Shown here: in pieces, positions 17,906-26,341 of the stretch | Numbering within the stretch: position 1 is the first letter of the stretch | Layout: every line of letters begins with the position of its first letter | From: Pseudoalteromonas sp. S16_S37 | GTDB taxonomy: Bacteria > Pseudomonadota > Gammaproteobacteria > Enterobacterales > Alteromonadaceae | Assembly: GCF_014694405.1 (NCBI RefSeq) | Contig: NZ_JAAUWV010000001.1 | Span: 176,411-240,410 of the forward strand | Direction of reading: 5' to 3' | Length of the DNA stretch: 64,000 nt | The notes under the pieces: model-generated | The model's database searches: none | Told to the model about the DNA's origin: nothing | Seen by the model: only the letters and a program-made list of their open reading frames with translations | Position numbers and translations under genes: made by a program

Positions 17906-18922
17906 TTAACTGTTACTTTTGCGGCTAAACCAAGGCACGTCTGCTTCGTACTTTTCAACTTGGTTTTCGACCCCTAAGGTCAGGGCAAAGAGTGCCATAC
18001 GGATAAGTACGCCATTTTGTACTTGGCGGAAAATAGCGAGGTTATCGTTGTTATTTAAGTCATTATCTAGCTCATTGGCATCACTACGGCTATCACGAGG
18101 CAACGGATGCATTAAAATTGAGCTTGGTTTACAGTGTGCGTTGTAAATGGCTTGGCTGATCCTAAAACCACCACGGTACTTATTGGCTTCCTCTTGCGAC
18201 GGAAAGCGCTCTTCTTGGATACGTGTTTGGTATACGATGTCAGCCGCTAGATTGCCTTCCATTTTTGAGACAAGTTCAATTTTGTGACCTGCGTTACTGA
18301 CGCTATCAAGAATGTAATCAGGCATTTGCAAACCATCAGGAGCAACCATGGTGAAGCGAACATCTTTGTAGTGGCAAAGTAATTTAGACAGTGAATGTAC
18401 CGTGCGGCCGTACTTTAAATCACCAACAAGTGCGATATGCATGCCATCAATGCCACGCTCAAAACGACTTAACTCACGTTCGATAGTCAGCAAATCAAGT
18501 AACGCTTGAGTTGGGTGCTCGTTAGGGCCATCACCACCATTGATCACGGGGACATCAGAGCCCGTGGCAAACTCGCTAACAGAGCCTGCATCTGGATGGC
18601 GCATCGCAACCGCATCTGCATACGCTGAAATAACGCGCGCGGTGTCATAAAGAGATTCACCTTTAGCCAGTGCAGAGCTTTGCATGCCTGTTGTTTCACG
18701 CACCAAACCGCCGAGTAGATTAAATGCGGTGCCAAAGCTTACTCGAGTACGAGTACTAGGTTCAAAAAACAGATTCGCTAAAATAGCACCTTCGAGCACA
18801 CGAGTGCGCTTGTGCTTTTTCGCGTATGGCTCCATTTTTTTTGCTACAGCAAAGATATGTTCAATCGCTTCTCTGTCTAACTGATTGACAGAAAGAATGT
18901 TTTCACCTTGGAAACTTAACAT
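17906..18922 (-). CDS. pyrB: Aspartate carbamoyltransferase
   Basis: A 338-aa catalytic subunit that condenses carbamoyl phosphate and aspartate in pyrimidine synthesis. The carbamoyl-phosphate site FFEPSTRTRVSFGTAF (S56-R60), SSALAKGESLYDT, HPTQ (H136-Q139) and MHPLPRDSR identify ATCase rather than an ornithine enzyme. It is longer than E. coli PyrB (311 aa), with a C-terminal extension ending ADVPWFSRKSNS, and no pyrI regulatory-subunit gene is adjacent. The longest frame begins at a GTG (18940), but AGGA lies 8 bases before the ATG at 18922, which is used here. A bulged hairpin is visible in the leader. Confidence 0.94.
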   Translation of the reverse strand: MLSFQGENILSVNQLDREAIEHIFAVAKKMEPYAKKHKRTRVLEGAILANLFFEPSTRTRVSFGTAFNLLGGLVRETTGMQSSALAKGESLYDTARVISAYADAVAMRHPDAGSVSEFATGSDVPVINGGDGPNEHPTQALLDLLTIERELSRFERGIDGMHIALVGDLKYGRTVHSLSKLLCHYKDVRFTMVAPDGLQMPDYILDSVSNAGHKIELVSKMEGNLAADIVYQTRIQEERFPSQEEANKYRGGFRISQAIYNAHCKPSSILMHPLPRDSRSDANELDNDLNNNDNLAIFRQVQNGVLIRMALFALTLGVENQVEKYEADVPWFSRKSNS

Positions 18923-19031
18923 TGGGCGGTTCCTAATCACAACTTAACAACGGGTCACAAACAGCTAGGCAACCCAACCGTGATAACGCGGACATAACAT
19001 CGCGGTTATTTGGCGCGCTATCATAGCATAG

Positions 19032-19466
19032 TTATAGATTAGGTTTGAGTATTGCGAGCAGTACAATGACTAATAAAAGTATCACTGGAAATTCATTAAA
19101 CACTCGATAAAAGCGATGACTCTTTTGGTTACGGTCGTGTTTAAAATCATTCAGTAGTTTAAAACAGTAACCATGATAAGCGTATAGGATAATTACGAGC
19201 ACCAATTTGTAGTGCAGCCACATGCTATGACGAAACCATTCCCTGCCATACTCATAAATTGTGAGTACGCCAAATAGCAGCGTAAACAACGCAAATGGCG
19301 TAACGAAGTAAAGTAAGCGCCTTTCCATAATTTTTAGCATGGCACTACAGGATTTTTCTTCCGTCATAGCGTGATAAACAAACAAGCGAGGCAGATAAAA
19401 AATACCAGCAAACCAAGCAATCATAAAGAATATATGTAGGGCTTTGTAAATCAAAAGTGCGCTCAT
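19032..19466 (-). CDS. hemJ: Protoporphyrinogen oxidase HemJ
   Basis: A 144-aa inner-membrane protein with four hydrophobic helices, of the HemJ (UPF0093) family that oxidises protoporphyrinogen IX to protoporphyrin IX. Diagnostic features are KALHIFFMIAWFAGIFYLPR near residue 8 with its conserved His, FVYHAM, IMERRLLYFVTPF, WLHYKLVLVIILYAYHGYC with conserved Lys and His, and FRVFNEFP near the end (RVFNEFPVILL). It starts 10 bp after the ClC gene, suggesting co-transcription. HemL lies two genes further along. Confidence 0.9.
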   Translation of the reverse strand: MSALLIYKALHIFFMIAWFAGIFYLPRLFVYHAMTEEKSCSAMLKIMERRLLYFVTPFALFTLLFGVLTIYEYGREWFRHSMWLHYKLVLVIILYAYHGYCFKLLNDFKHDRNQKSHRFYRVFNEFPVILLLVIVLLAILKPNL

Positions 19467-19476
19467 TACATCTCCA

Positions 19477-21177
19477 TCAAAGTAAACTATTTCGAATAGT
19501 TAAAATATGTCGAATTTGGTCCCATCGTAATAGTCCCATAATTTGTTTATCATCTTTTTGGCTGTAAACATATACCGCGCCACTGCGCTTGTCTTTTAAA
19601 ATGTCGAATGCATCTGACAAAGTGGCTTGGCTGCTTAACCCTTGTAGTGGAATATAAGAAATCCCGACATTTTGGTCACTCATTAAACTCAAATCATATT
19701 CAGCGAGTCTATAGCCATTTTCTTCATCATATACGATCAAAGGCGTTTGACTGTTCACCGCAGCGAGAGTTTCTTTTATTTGTTCTTTATCGTCAGAGTA
19801 GAGAAGTTTAAAGTTTTCATCCATCTCTTCCATAATGCCGACTTTTTGCAATGCTTCGCTTGCAGGAGAAACCTGATAGGGGAGACCTTGGAAATCCAGT
19901 TGCTGCAAAAAGATAGAGCGATTGCCAAAAACCTGTAATGCCGTGACATAGGCCGTTGATATTACCAGCATGGCTGGTACGATGATCTGTGGATTAGAGG
20001 TAAGCTCCATTACCGCTGTTAATGCTGCAAGTGGCGCGTGTAAAGTAGCAGCTAATAGCCCTGCCATACCTAAAACGCCATAGGTGCCGCTGACATCAAG
20101 TTCTGGGGTAATAAACTGGGCGAAGAACGACATCAAGGTGCCCATAATAACGCCCAGCCCGATAACAGGCCCTATTAAACCACCGGGAATACCTAAACCA
20201 ATTGCAAATAGAGTTGCTAGTAATTTGGCTATTAAAACAGTTGTTAATAGTTGCATATTATCGGGAGAGTCAACGGCTAAACTGATGGCACTCATACCTG
20301 AACCCATTGCTTCTGGAACCATATAACCAATAAATCCAGCGATAAGGCCTGCCAATAACAAACGAGGAAACATGTTTACCGAATTAAAGGTTTTAATAAT
20401 AAGCATAAGGTTTTGGTTAAAACTAAAGGCGATTGCACCTAAAACCACTCCACAGAGGATCAGATAGGGATAATGCCAAAAGCTTAAAGGTGTAATGCTG
20501 AACAGAGCTAACTCACTATCACTACCGAATACAAATTGTGTTGCTAATGCGCCAGTTACTGCGGCCAGCATGATGGGCACAAAAATGTGTATTTTGTATT
20601 CCCTAAGTACCACTTCCATTACAAAAATAACGGCAGCAAGTGGTGTATTAAAAGACGCTGCAATACCTGCTGCTACGCCGCATCCCGCCAACGTTCTGGC
20701 TGCGTTATGTGGTAAGTGAAGACGCTCGGCTAAAATACTTGCGCCAGTTGCTCCCATATGAACAGAGGGGCCCTCTCTACCAACAGAGAAGCCACAGATA
20801 AGAGCAACAGCACCACCAAAAAACTGGTTAGCACTGTTCCATATTGGCATCTTTCCGTAATGATGCTTGATGCGATGGATCACAAAGGGGATACCCAAAC
20901 GATAGTGTTTAAAACCAGTTAGATCAGCAAATACCGCAATCAGTAAGGCTCCAAGGACAGGTAACACGACCCGCTGATATTCAGCAAGTGTTGAGAAGTT
21001 ATCGCTTGTTTGCAAAAACAACGCTTGCACTTGTGTGATGGTAAGTCGGAACAGGATAATCAAAATGGCGGCCAATAGCCCAGCAATTACGCCAAGTAAG
21101 CATAATTGGACAGAAGTTTTGGGCTTGGCTAGGCGACGCCTTAGAGTATCCAGCGACATGTTTGAATTCCGAGTCAT
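19477..21177 (-). CDS. ClC family chloride channel/antiporter with C-terminal CBS pair
   Basis: A 566-aa ClC protein. The gate motif GREGPSVHMGA with the gating Glu, the GIPGGLIGPVIGLGVIMG loop and about ten or more hydrophobic helices place it in the family. The last 130 residues form two CBS-like segments (LPYQVSPASEALQKVG and PLQGLSSQATLSDAFDIL). The E of GREGP suggests H+/Cl- exchange rather than a pure channel. The ATG at 21177 has no clear ribosome binding site; an ATG at 21159 (MSLDTLRRRLAKP) has GGAA upstream and may be the true start. It leads a minus-strand run with hemJ. Confidence 0.9.
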   Translation of the reverse strand: MTRNSNMSLDTLRRRLAKPKTSVQLCLLGVIAGLLAAILIILFRLTITQVQALFLQTSDNFSTLAEYQRVVLPVLGALLIAVFADLTGFKHYRLGIPFVIHRIKHHYGKMPIWNSANQFFGGAVALICGFSVGREGPSVHMGATGASILAERLHLPHNAARTLAGCGVAAGIAASFNTPLAAVIFVMEVVLREYKIHIFVPIMLAAVTGALATQFVFGSDSELALFSITPLSFWHYPYLILCGVVLGAIAFSFNQNLMLIIKTFNSVNMFPRLLLAGLIAGFIGYMVPEAMGSGMSAISLAVDSPDNMQLLTTVLIAKLLATLFAIGLGIPGGLIGPVIGLGVIMGTLMSFFAQFITPELDVSGTYGVLGMAGLLAATLHAPLAALTAVMELTSNPQIIVPAMLVISTAYVTALQVFGNRSIFLQQLDFQGLPYQVSPASEALQKVGIMEEMDENFKLLYSDDKEQIKETLAAVNSQTPLIVYDEENGYRLAEYDLSLMSDQNVGISYIPLQGLSSQATLSDAFDILKDKRSGAVYVYSQKDDKQIMGLLRWDQIRHILTIRNSLL

Positions 21178-21346
21178 AATAAGGACTTAAGTTTATCAAA
21201 AAAATGTCATAGCGTCCTTGATTAGTGAATATTTAATTCGCTATTTTTGCACTGTTTAACCTTGTGAGGGGCCAAATAACTATACTTGATTAAAACACTC
21301 GGGTATTAGATAATTGCCGCATAAAATGTACAAGGGTCGAGTGAAA

Positions 21347-21685
21347 ATGTCTGAACAGTTACCTATCCAATTTAGCGATGCAGCAGCAAATCGAGTTAAA
21401 GAGCTTATCGAAGAGGAAGAAAATCCGAACCTTAAGTTGCGTGTTTATGTAACTGGAGGTGGCTGCTCGGGTTTCCAGTATGGTTTCACATTTGATGAAA
21501 AGGCCAACCCAGGAGACCTAGAAATTGAAAAAAATGGCGTAACTATGGTTGTTGATCCGATGAGTATTCAGTACCTCATCGATGGTACGGTAGATTACAC
21601 AGAAGGGCTAGAAGGGGCTCGATTCTTTGTCGATAACCCAAATGCAACGACAACATGCGGTTGCGGTGCTAGTTTCAGTGTATAA
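21347..21685 (+). CDS. erpA: Iron-sulfur cluster insertion protein ErpA
   Basis: A 112-aa A-type Fe-S carrier that delivers clusters to targets such as IspG. The three cluster-ligand cysteines are visible: C40 in [13 protein letters not shown] and C104/C106 in [12 protein letters not shown] at the C-terminus. The longer open frame from 21314 adds 11 residues not found in the family; the ATG at 21347 ([13 protein letters not shown]) gives the normal length and is used. A terminator shared with the opposing small membrane protein follows. Confidence 0.95.
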   Translation: MSEQLPIQFSDAAANRVKELIEEEENPNLKLRVYVTGGGCSGFQYGFTFDEKANPGDLEIEKNGVTMVVDPMSIQYLIDGTVDYTEGLEGARFFVDNPNATTTCGCGASFSV

Positions 21686-21702
21686 CTGTTTTTAAATGAA
21701 TG

Positions 21703-21730
21703 AAGCCACTTATTTATAGTGGCTTTTTTT
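21703..21730. terminator. Terminator after erpA
   Basis: An 8-bp stem (AAGCCACT / AGTGGCTT, loop of 7) is followed by seven T on the plus strand. The T-tract end touches the stop codon of the convergent 58-aa gene. Confidence 0.88.
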
Positions 21731-21905
21731 ATGTTTGGTGTGTGACCTGAATCATTAGAACAAAGAAGCCTAATACAAAGGTACTAAATGCCAAAATATA
21801 TAAAAAACCTTTTTTTCCCTTTTTTATTGGCACACCATTAGTGCGTAAAAAGCAATACCACGCAAAACACAGCAAAATTGGTAATAAAAACAGCAATCGG
21901 ATCAT
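21729..21905 (-). CDS. Small two-helix membrane protein (58 aa)
   Basis: An open frame of 58 codons with an ATG at 21905. The peptide has two strongly hydrophobic segments, residues 4-19 (LLFLLPILLCFAWYCF) and 34-53 (FLYILAFSTFVLGFFVL and onward), joined by a basic loop RTNGVPIKKGKKG, so it should be an inner-membrane hairpin with the lysine loop in the cytoplasm. AGG lies 10 bases before the ATG. It converges on erpA and shares its terminator region. I do not recognise a family. The amphipathic organisation and clean stop suggest a real gene; the absence of homology evidence keeps confidence moderate. Confidence 0.6.
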   Translation of the reverse strand: MIRLLFLLPILLCFAWYCFLRTNGVPIKKGKKGFLYILAFSTFVLGFFVLMIQVTHQT

Positions 21906-22230
21906 ATATATTCAGCCTACATTTGGGTTAATTTGTTAATATTAGGTCTAAGTTTATATTTTTTAAAGAAAAATATTTTATTATTAAAAGTGGTACATTT
22001 TATAAAATTTTTGTTAAAGTTAAGGGGCTTTACTACATCGGTAGAAAGTTAAAAATAGTTTAAGTTCTAATTAGGTGTTAAAAGAATTATAGTCTATACC
22101 TAATTTGGTACATAGGGACAAATCAGGCTATTCGCTGGTGTTCCTATTGTATACATTACATTACTTCAAATGAGACGGGCATATTTCATTTGAATTTTTT
22201 ATGAATATCATCTAGTAGGAGATGTTTAAT
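21906..22230. other. AT-rich leader upstream of the XRE gene with two dyads
   Basis: A very AT-rich 325-bp gap with no supportable gene. It holds an 8-bp inverted repeat (AATTAGGT at 22069-22076, ACCTAATT at 22098-22105) and a 9-bp one next to the XRE gene, annotated separately. The XRE promoter and that of the small membrane protein must both lie here. Confidence 0.6.
22165..22200 (+). promoter_or_regulatory. Terminator-like dyad upstream of the XRE gene
   Basis: A perfect 9-bp inverted repeat (TTCAAATGA 22165-22173, TCATTTGAA 22186-22194) with a 12-base centre is followed directly by TTTTTT. It ends 30 bases before the XRE start and so could be an attenuator or the regulator's own operator. 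Confidence 0.5.
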
Positions 22231-22473
22231 ATGATGGGAAAAACGGTTTCTTCTGAAGAAAACGGCAAGCTAACTAAATGGCTAAAATCTAAGCGTCATG
22301 AGAAAGGCCATACAATGCGCAGCCTTGCACAGGTATTGGGTACTCCGCATTCTTTCATCGGAAAAATTGAGAACCAAGAGCGTCGTTTAGACGTGATAGA
22401 GTTTTTACGTTATTGTGAAGCGCTTGAAGTTGACCCGTATGAGGGACTTCACCTGCTGAAAGACGAGCAGTAA
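22231..22473 (+). CDS. XRE-family helix-turn-helix regulator
   Basis: An 80-aa single-domain DNA-binding protein. The HTH is LAQVLGTPHSFIGKIENQERRLDVIEF, with the typical S/T-x-x-x-K/S-x-E-N core of XRE repressors, and the fifth helix region contains LEVDPYEGL. The ATG at 22222 directly abuts the AGGAG; the ATG at 22231 is 9 bases downstream of it and is preferred. No toxin partner, phage gene or operon mate is adjacent, so it looks like a stand-alone chromosomal regulator. The dyad just upstream may be its target. Confidence 0.85.
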   Translation: MMGKTVSSEENGKLTKWLKSKRHEKGHTMRSLAQVLGTPHSFIGKIENQERRLDVIEFLRYCEALEVDPYEGLHLLKDEQ

Positions 22474-22490
22474 TGCTTGCTTAAGCAATA

Positions 22491-22510
22491 AGGTGCAAGG
22501 AATTGCACCT
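22491..22510 (+). terminator. Hairpin after the XRE gene
   Basis: An 8-bp stem AGGTGCAA / TTGCACCT with a GGAA tetraloop lies 17 bases after the XRE stop. No T-tract follows immediately, and a 12-bp palindrome (TTGCTTAAGCAA, 22477-22488) precedes it. Confidence 0.55.
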
Positions 22511-22572
22511 CGACCTTTCTTCACTTTCAACACTTGATTCAGCAAAGTTAATTTACCTTCAATAGCCTTCAC

Positions 22573-23964
22573 TTATTTTGTCGTCACATCTCTACCATGA
22601 TACGCGCTTTCGATTGCGTATAGCTTATGTCTAATTAAATATAAGAAAGCTAAAGATGGGGTAACCATGACGGCGGTTAAGGCAAAAAACAATGCCCAGT
22701 TTCCACCAAACCAATCATCTATCACCACACCACTATAGCTAGAGAGCACTGTACGCCCTAAGCTGCTTAATGACGCCAATAAGGCATAATGTGTGGCACT
22801 AAATGCTCTATCGCATAGCATGGAAATAAACGCGACCATAGCGACTAGTGACCACGCTTGCGTAAAACCATCAATGACTATTGCAAGTGCATATAAATGC
22901 TCTTTGGGTCCTGCAATGGCTATCCATGAGAACATTAAGTTTGACGCAGCCATTGCTATTCCACTAATGAATAGCCCTTTGACGATACCGTATTTGTGAT
23001 TGAATATACTGCCTAAAAAGGCAAATATAATAGTAATAACGCCAGTACCCAATTTTGAGTACTGTGCAATTTGGCTATTGCTAAAGCCTACTTCTTTATA
23101 AAAAACAATCGACATTCTTGCCAAGAATGACTCTCCAATTTTGAATAAAAACACAAAGGCCAATAGCGCAAGCGCGGTTTTAACACCGTTTTTTCTAAAA
23201 AAGCTTCTAAACGGTTCAACTAAAGTAACAGCCAGCCAAGCACTTAGGCGGCTAATTGTGCCTGGAGCCAACTTAGAAAGCTTATTCTGGTAATCTTGTT
23301 CTAGTTGTGCTTGCACTACGTCGCGAATGGACTCAGGCTCTTTGGCAAACAAAGTGACCAACAGCAGCATCAGCATGATGCCAGCAAGAATAATATAGAT
23401 ATAAGGCCAGTCGAAGTTTGGAAGATCAGCCAAAAAGAATGGCATTGCGCCTAGTAGGGCATAGCCAGTCCACCAACCAGAGGTTGCCATGGCGGCAGCT
23501 GCGGTTGCCTTTTCACTTTCGTCTTCTGGCAAAGAATCAATTCGAAACGCATCAATTGCAATATCATGTGTTGCAGATGCAAGCGCAATAATAAAGCACA
23601 ATAGGGCAGCTAAAAACAGTTGTTCTTTGAGTACGATGGTTGACATGGCAAGTGCGGCGCTTGCGGTGATCACTTGGCATAATGCTATCCAGCTTCGCCT
23701 TTGGCCAAGGAGCCTTCCTAATATAGGCAGCTTGATACGGTCTAACAATGGCGACCATAAAAAATTAACCGTATAAGCCGCAAAGACAATACCAAACAGG
23801 CCTATCATACTGCGACTAAGTCCTTCATCTTTTAGCCAAGCAGACATGACTGAGCCAATCAGCACCCATGGGAAGCCACTGCTGATCCCCAACATAAAAA
23901 TAGTCACGAGGCGCTTGTCAGTGTAGTAGCCTAAATATTCACGCAAACTTGCTTTGAGGATCAT
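22573..23964 (-). CDS. ampG: AmpG-like muropeptide permease (MFS)
   Basis: A 463-aa major facilitator with about 12-14 hydrophobic helices, matching AmpG, which imports GlcNAc-anhydroMurNAc peptides for wall recycling. Recognisable parts are FMLGISSGFPWVLIGSVMS, WLKDEGLSRSMIGLFG, FLWSPLLDRIKLP, GQRRSWI and SATHDIAIDAFRIDSLP. Last gene of a tight minus-strand run rlmG-yajG-ppi-ampG. The E. coli order bolA-yajG-ampG is remembered and supports the assignment. Confidence 0.93.
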   Translation of the reverse strand: MILKASLREYLGYYTDKRLVTIFMLGISSGFPWVLIGSVMSAWLKDEGLSRSMIGLFGIVFAAYTVNFLWSPLLDRIKLPILGRLLGQRRSWIALCQVITASAALAMSTIVLKEQLFLAALLCFIIALASATHDIAIDAFRIDSLPEDESEKATAAAAMATSGWWTGYALLGAMPFFLADLPNFDWPYIYIILAGIMLMLLLVTLFAKEPESIRDVVQAQLEQDYQNKLSKLAPGTISRLSAWLAVTLVEPFRSFFRKNGVKTALALLAFVFLFKIGESFLARMSIVFYKEVGFSNSQIAQYSKLGTGVITIIFAFLGSIFNHKYGIVKGLFISGIAMAASNLMFSWIAIAGPKEHLYALAIVIDGFTQAWSLVAMVAFISMLCDRAFSATHYALLASLSSLGRTVLSSYSGVVIDDWFGGNWALFFALTAVMVTPSLAFLYLIRHKLYAIESAYHGRDVTTK

Positions 23965-23979
23965 GTGATTCCTTGCTAA

Positions 23980-24603
23980 TTAAAGGGGCTCTGCTTCGAG
24001 TACGCTGACATCAAAAATAACAACAGGTGTTTTAGGAATAAATGTATAGCCGAGCTTACTGTTGTAGCCGGTTTCAACCTGCATGATTTTATCTAAAGTT
24101 TCATACCCTTCGACTACATTACCAAACACTGCAAAGCCCCAACCTCGACCAGGGTTTAAATGGTCGTTATCATTCATATTGAAGAAGAACTGACGAGTAC
24201 CCGAATGTGGTTTGTTGTCTTGATATGCCATAGCAACTGAGTACATATCATTTTTTAAGCCGTTACCACTTTCGTTAAAAATAGGGGCGCGTTCGAACAT
24301 ACCATCATATTCTTTGTCATAGCCACCTCCTTGAATGACAAAGTCCGTTTCGTTGGCTTCGTCTCGCTCTACTCTATGAAATACGGAACCTTTGTAATCG
24401 CCATTGATAACATAAGTCAAAAAGTTATTTACTGTAATTGGTGCACGAGACCTGTCTAGTTCAATGATGATATCACCTAAGCTCGTCACCATTTTTACAC
24501 GCGGAAATAGGTTATCTTTTTGTACAAATCGGCCTTCTTTATTGGCTGCGAAACTAGATAGAGAAAACAATAAGCATGATAAGAAAATGATGATATTTTT
24601 CAT
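23980..24603 (-). CDS. Exported cyclophilin-type peptidylprolyl isomerase
   Basis: A 207-aa cyclophilin with an N-terminal Sec signal (IIIFLSCLLFSLSSFAA), therefore periplasmic. Core cyclophilin features: VKMVTSLGDIIIELD, APITVNNFLTYV, GSVFHRVERDE, FVIQGGGYDKEYD, HSGTRQFFFNMNDND and GRGWGFAVFGNVVEGYETLDKI. It catalyses cis-trans isomerisation of prolyl bonds during folding of exported proteins. Its ATG overlaps the yajG stop by one base, and ampG starts 15 bp downstream, so it is in the same transcript. Confidence 0.9.
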   Translation of the reverse strand: MKNIIIFLSCLLFSLSSFAANKEGRFVQKDNLFPRVKMVTSLGDIIIELDRSRAPITVNNFLTYVINGDYKGSVFHRVERDEANETDFVIQGGGYDKEYDGMFERAPIFNESGNGLKNDMYSVAMAYQDNKPHSGTRQFFFNMNDNDHLNPGRGWGFAVFGNVVEGYETLDKIMQVETGYNSKLGYTFIPKTPVVIFDVSVLEAEPL

Positions 24604-25154
24604 TATGATCCCTGTAAAAATTGAATAAGTTCTTTATCAGACACAATGCGAGTGATGAGTAGCTCAGTCAAGTTATTGAGTTGACCTTCTATTTTGGCTT
24701 GATCATGTTTTAGTGGGCCACTAAGCTGCGCTTTGGCATGATAGCTTTTTTCAAAGCGTTTTGAGCCTTTGGCAACTTCGATACTAAATTTGGCGTGTGC
24801 ATTGCTCTGATGTTCAGTCAAAGATTCTGTGATTTTGGCACCAAACTCATTGATGTGCAGAATAAATTGATTGTTTGTTATTTCAGTTAATTGAGCGCCG
24901 TTGGTTTGTAGCGCTTGGCGAAGCGTATCGCCAACGATATTTGGTAGAGACGCATCAGGTAAATACACTGCGGGCTCTTGCTCTAGCACGCGTATGGTAA
25001 AATTACTTGTGCGGTTATCTTCTACCGAAACCTGTAATGGGATGTTTAGGCGCGTTAATTGTCCTGCCGAGTAGTTAGGACTGAGGATCACAGATTTAGG
25101 TGCGCTGGCGCAGCCTGCTAAAAAAACAGCGAAAACAGCAGTGGGTAATTTCAT
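24603..25154 (-). CDS. yajG: YajG family lipoprotein
   Basis: A 183-aa lipoprotein with the lipobox LAGC (Cys15), followed by PNYSAGQLTRLNIPLQVSVEDNR, typical of YajG, whose function is unknown. The lipidated residue is followed by Ala-Ser, which does not signal inner-membrane retention, so it is probably in the outer membrane. It starts 3 bp after the rlmG stop and overlaps the cyclophilin gene by one base. Association with ampG and bolA agrees with the E. coli neighbourhood. Confidence 0.85.
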   Translation of the reverse strand: MKLPTAVFAVFLAGCASAPKSVILSPNYSAGQLTRLNIPLQVSVEDNRTSNFTIRVLEQEPAVYLPDASLPNIVGDTLRQALQTNGAQLTEITNNQFILHINEFGAKITESLTEHQSNAHAKFSIEVAKGSKRFEKSYHAKAQLSGPLKHDQAKIEGQLNNLTELLITRIVSDKELIQFLQGS

Positions 25155-25157
25155 CGT

Positions 25158-26318
25158 TTAACCTCTTCGTATCGTACTGAGTACTGTAAATTTTTTATTA
25201 TTTCCTATCACCTTACAGTTGCCAAATAAGCGGTTTAGCTTGTCTTGATAATCAAGGTGGCGATTGCCGATGATCCTTAATTCACCACCTTTTTTCAGCA
25301 CCTGTTTAGCCTGTACAAACATTTGCCAGGCAATATGATCGGTGATTGCTTGAGCTTGGTGAAAAGGAGGGTTACATAACACTAGATCAGCTGAACCTGG
25401 GGTGAAGTCACTAAGACAATCGTTTTGTACAAATCGGCAGCGCTCTAGCGCATCTGGCAAATTTACAGTGATGTTAACTTCGGCACTGGCAACTGCCATT
25501 GCTGACTCATCAATAAAAGTGAGTTCGGCGTTGGGCATTTTGCTAAGAGTCATAAGCCCTATCACACCGTTACCACAGCCTAAATCTATTACTTTTAAAG
25601 GTTTTTTACCCTGTGGTAGATAATTCATGAAAAAACGTGCGCCAATATCTAGTGAATCTCGAGAGAATACGTTGGCATGATTGGTCAGGGTATAGTCGGT
25701 TTTTTCAAGTGGCCACGACACGGGAAACTTGCTGTTAACGGGCTTTGCCGTTGTTTCACTAAAAATGAGTCGTGCTTTTTTTACAGCTAGACTGGTGGTT
25801 GGCTCGCTTAAAAAATGGCTAAAGCTTTTCAGTGTAGAAGAGTGGATCTCTTTGGCTTTGCCACCTGCAATAACTTTAATTCCACTGGGTAAATGGCTAA
25901 GCAGAGCCAGTTGGTGAGCTAAAAATCCAGCATTTTTTGGTACCTTTATAATAACTAAGTCAACATCATGAGGGTATTCGCTTAAGCTGTCTAAATAGCT
26001 TACGCCATCCTGTTCAAGTTGATTTTCTTCAAGGTTATACTGGCAAGCCTGCTGGCTAACAAAGGAGTCATTAACGTTAATGATGTGTCTTTGATTGCAG
26101 CCAAGAGCTTTTAACGCACAGGTTAGCGCACCAAAACTGTCATTGAGTATCAAAATACGTAAAGCTTGGTTATGATGTTCCTGTACGTGATCGATGAGGT
26201 ATTCGTCGGCCGCATCCCATGCTTGCAGACTACGGTTTTTTTGTTCTAAAGGAAAACGGTGTAAGGTTAGGGCGTGGCCACCTAATAACGCATCAGTTGT
26301 CATAATATTGTGTAACAT
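25158..26318 (-). CDS. rlmG: 23S rRNA m2G1835 methyltransferase RlmG
   Basis: A 386-aa SAM-dependent methyltransferase acting on 23S rRNA guanine 1835. The N-terminal RlmG hallmark LQAWDAADEYLIDHV is near residue 31, and the C-terminal Rossmann domain carries VIDLGCGNGVIGLMTLS (SAM site) and the catalytic NPPF in LVLCNPPFHQAQAITDH. RlmG and RsmC are similar; the AWDAADEYL segment favours RlmG. The start may be the ATG at 26318 or at 26303, neither with a good ribosome binding site. Only 23 bp separate it from the divergent alkB-like ATG. Confidence 0.9.
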   Translation of the reverse strand: MLHNIMTTDALLGGHALTLHRFPLEQKNRSLQAWDAADEYLIDHVQEHHNQALRILILNDSFGALTCALKALGCNQRHIINVNDSFVSQQACQYNLEENQLEQDGVSYLDSLSEYPHDVDLVIIKVPKNAGFLAHQLALLSHLPSGIKVIAGGKAKEIHSSTLKSFSHFLSEPTTSLAVKKARLIFSETTAKPVNSKFPVSWPLEKTDYTLTNHANVFSRDSLDIGARFFMNYLPQGKKPLKVIDLGCGNGVIGLMTLSKMPNAELTFIDESAMAVASAEVNITVNLPDALERCRFVQNDCLSDFTPGSADLVLCNPPFHQAQAITDHIAWQMFVQAKQVLKKGGELRIIGNRHLDYQDKLNRLFGNCKVIGNNKKFTVLSTIRRG

Positions 26319-26341
26319 GTAGTGAATAGGTCAATGGTATC

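Noticed and set aside
22231..22473. The XRE gene as half of a toxin-antitoxin pair or a phage remnant.
   Set aside because: Neighbouring genes are erpA, a small membrane protein and ampG; no toxin-like or phage gene adjoins it.
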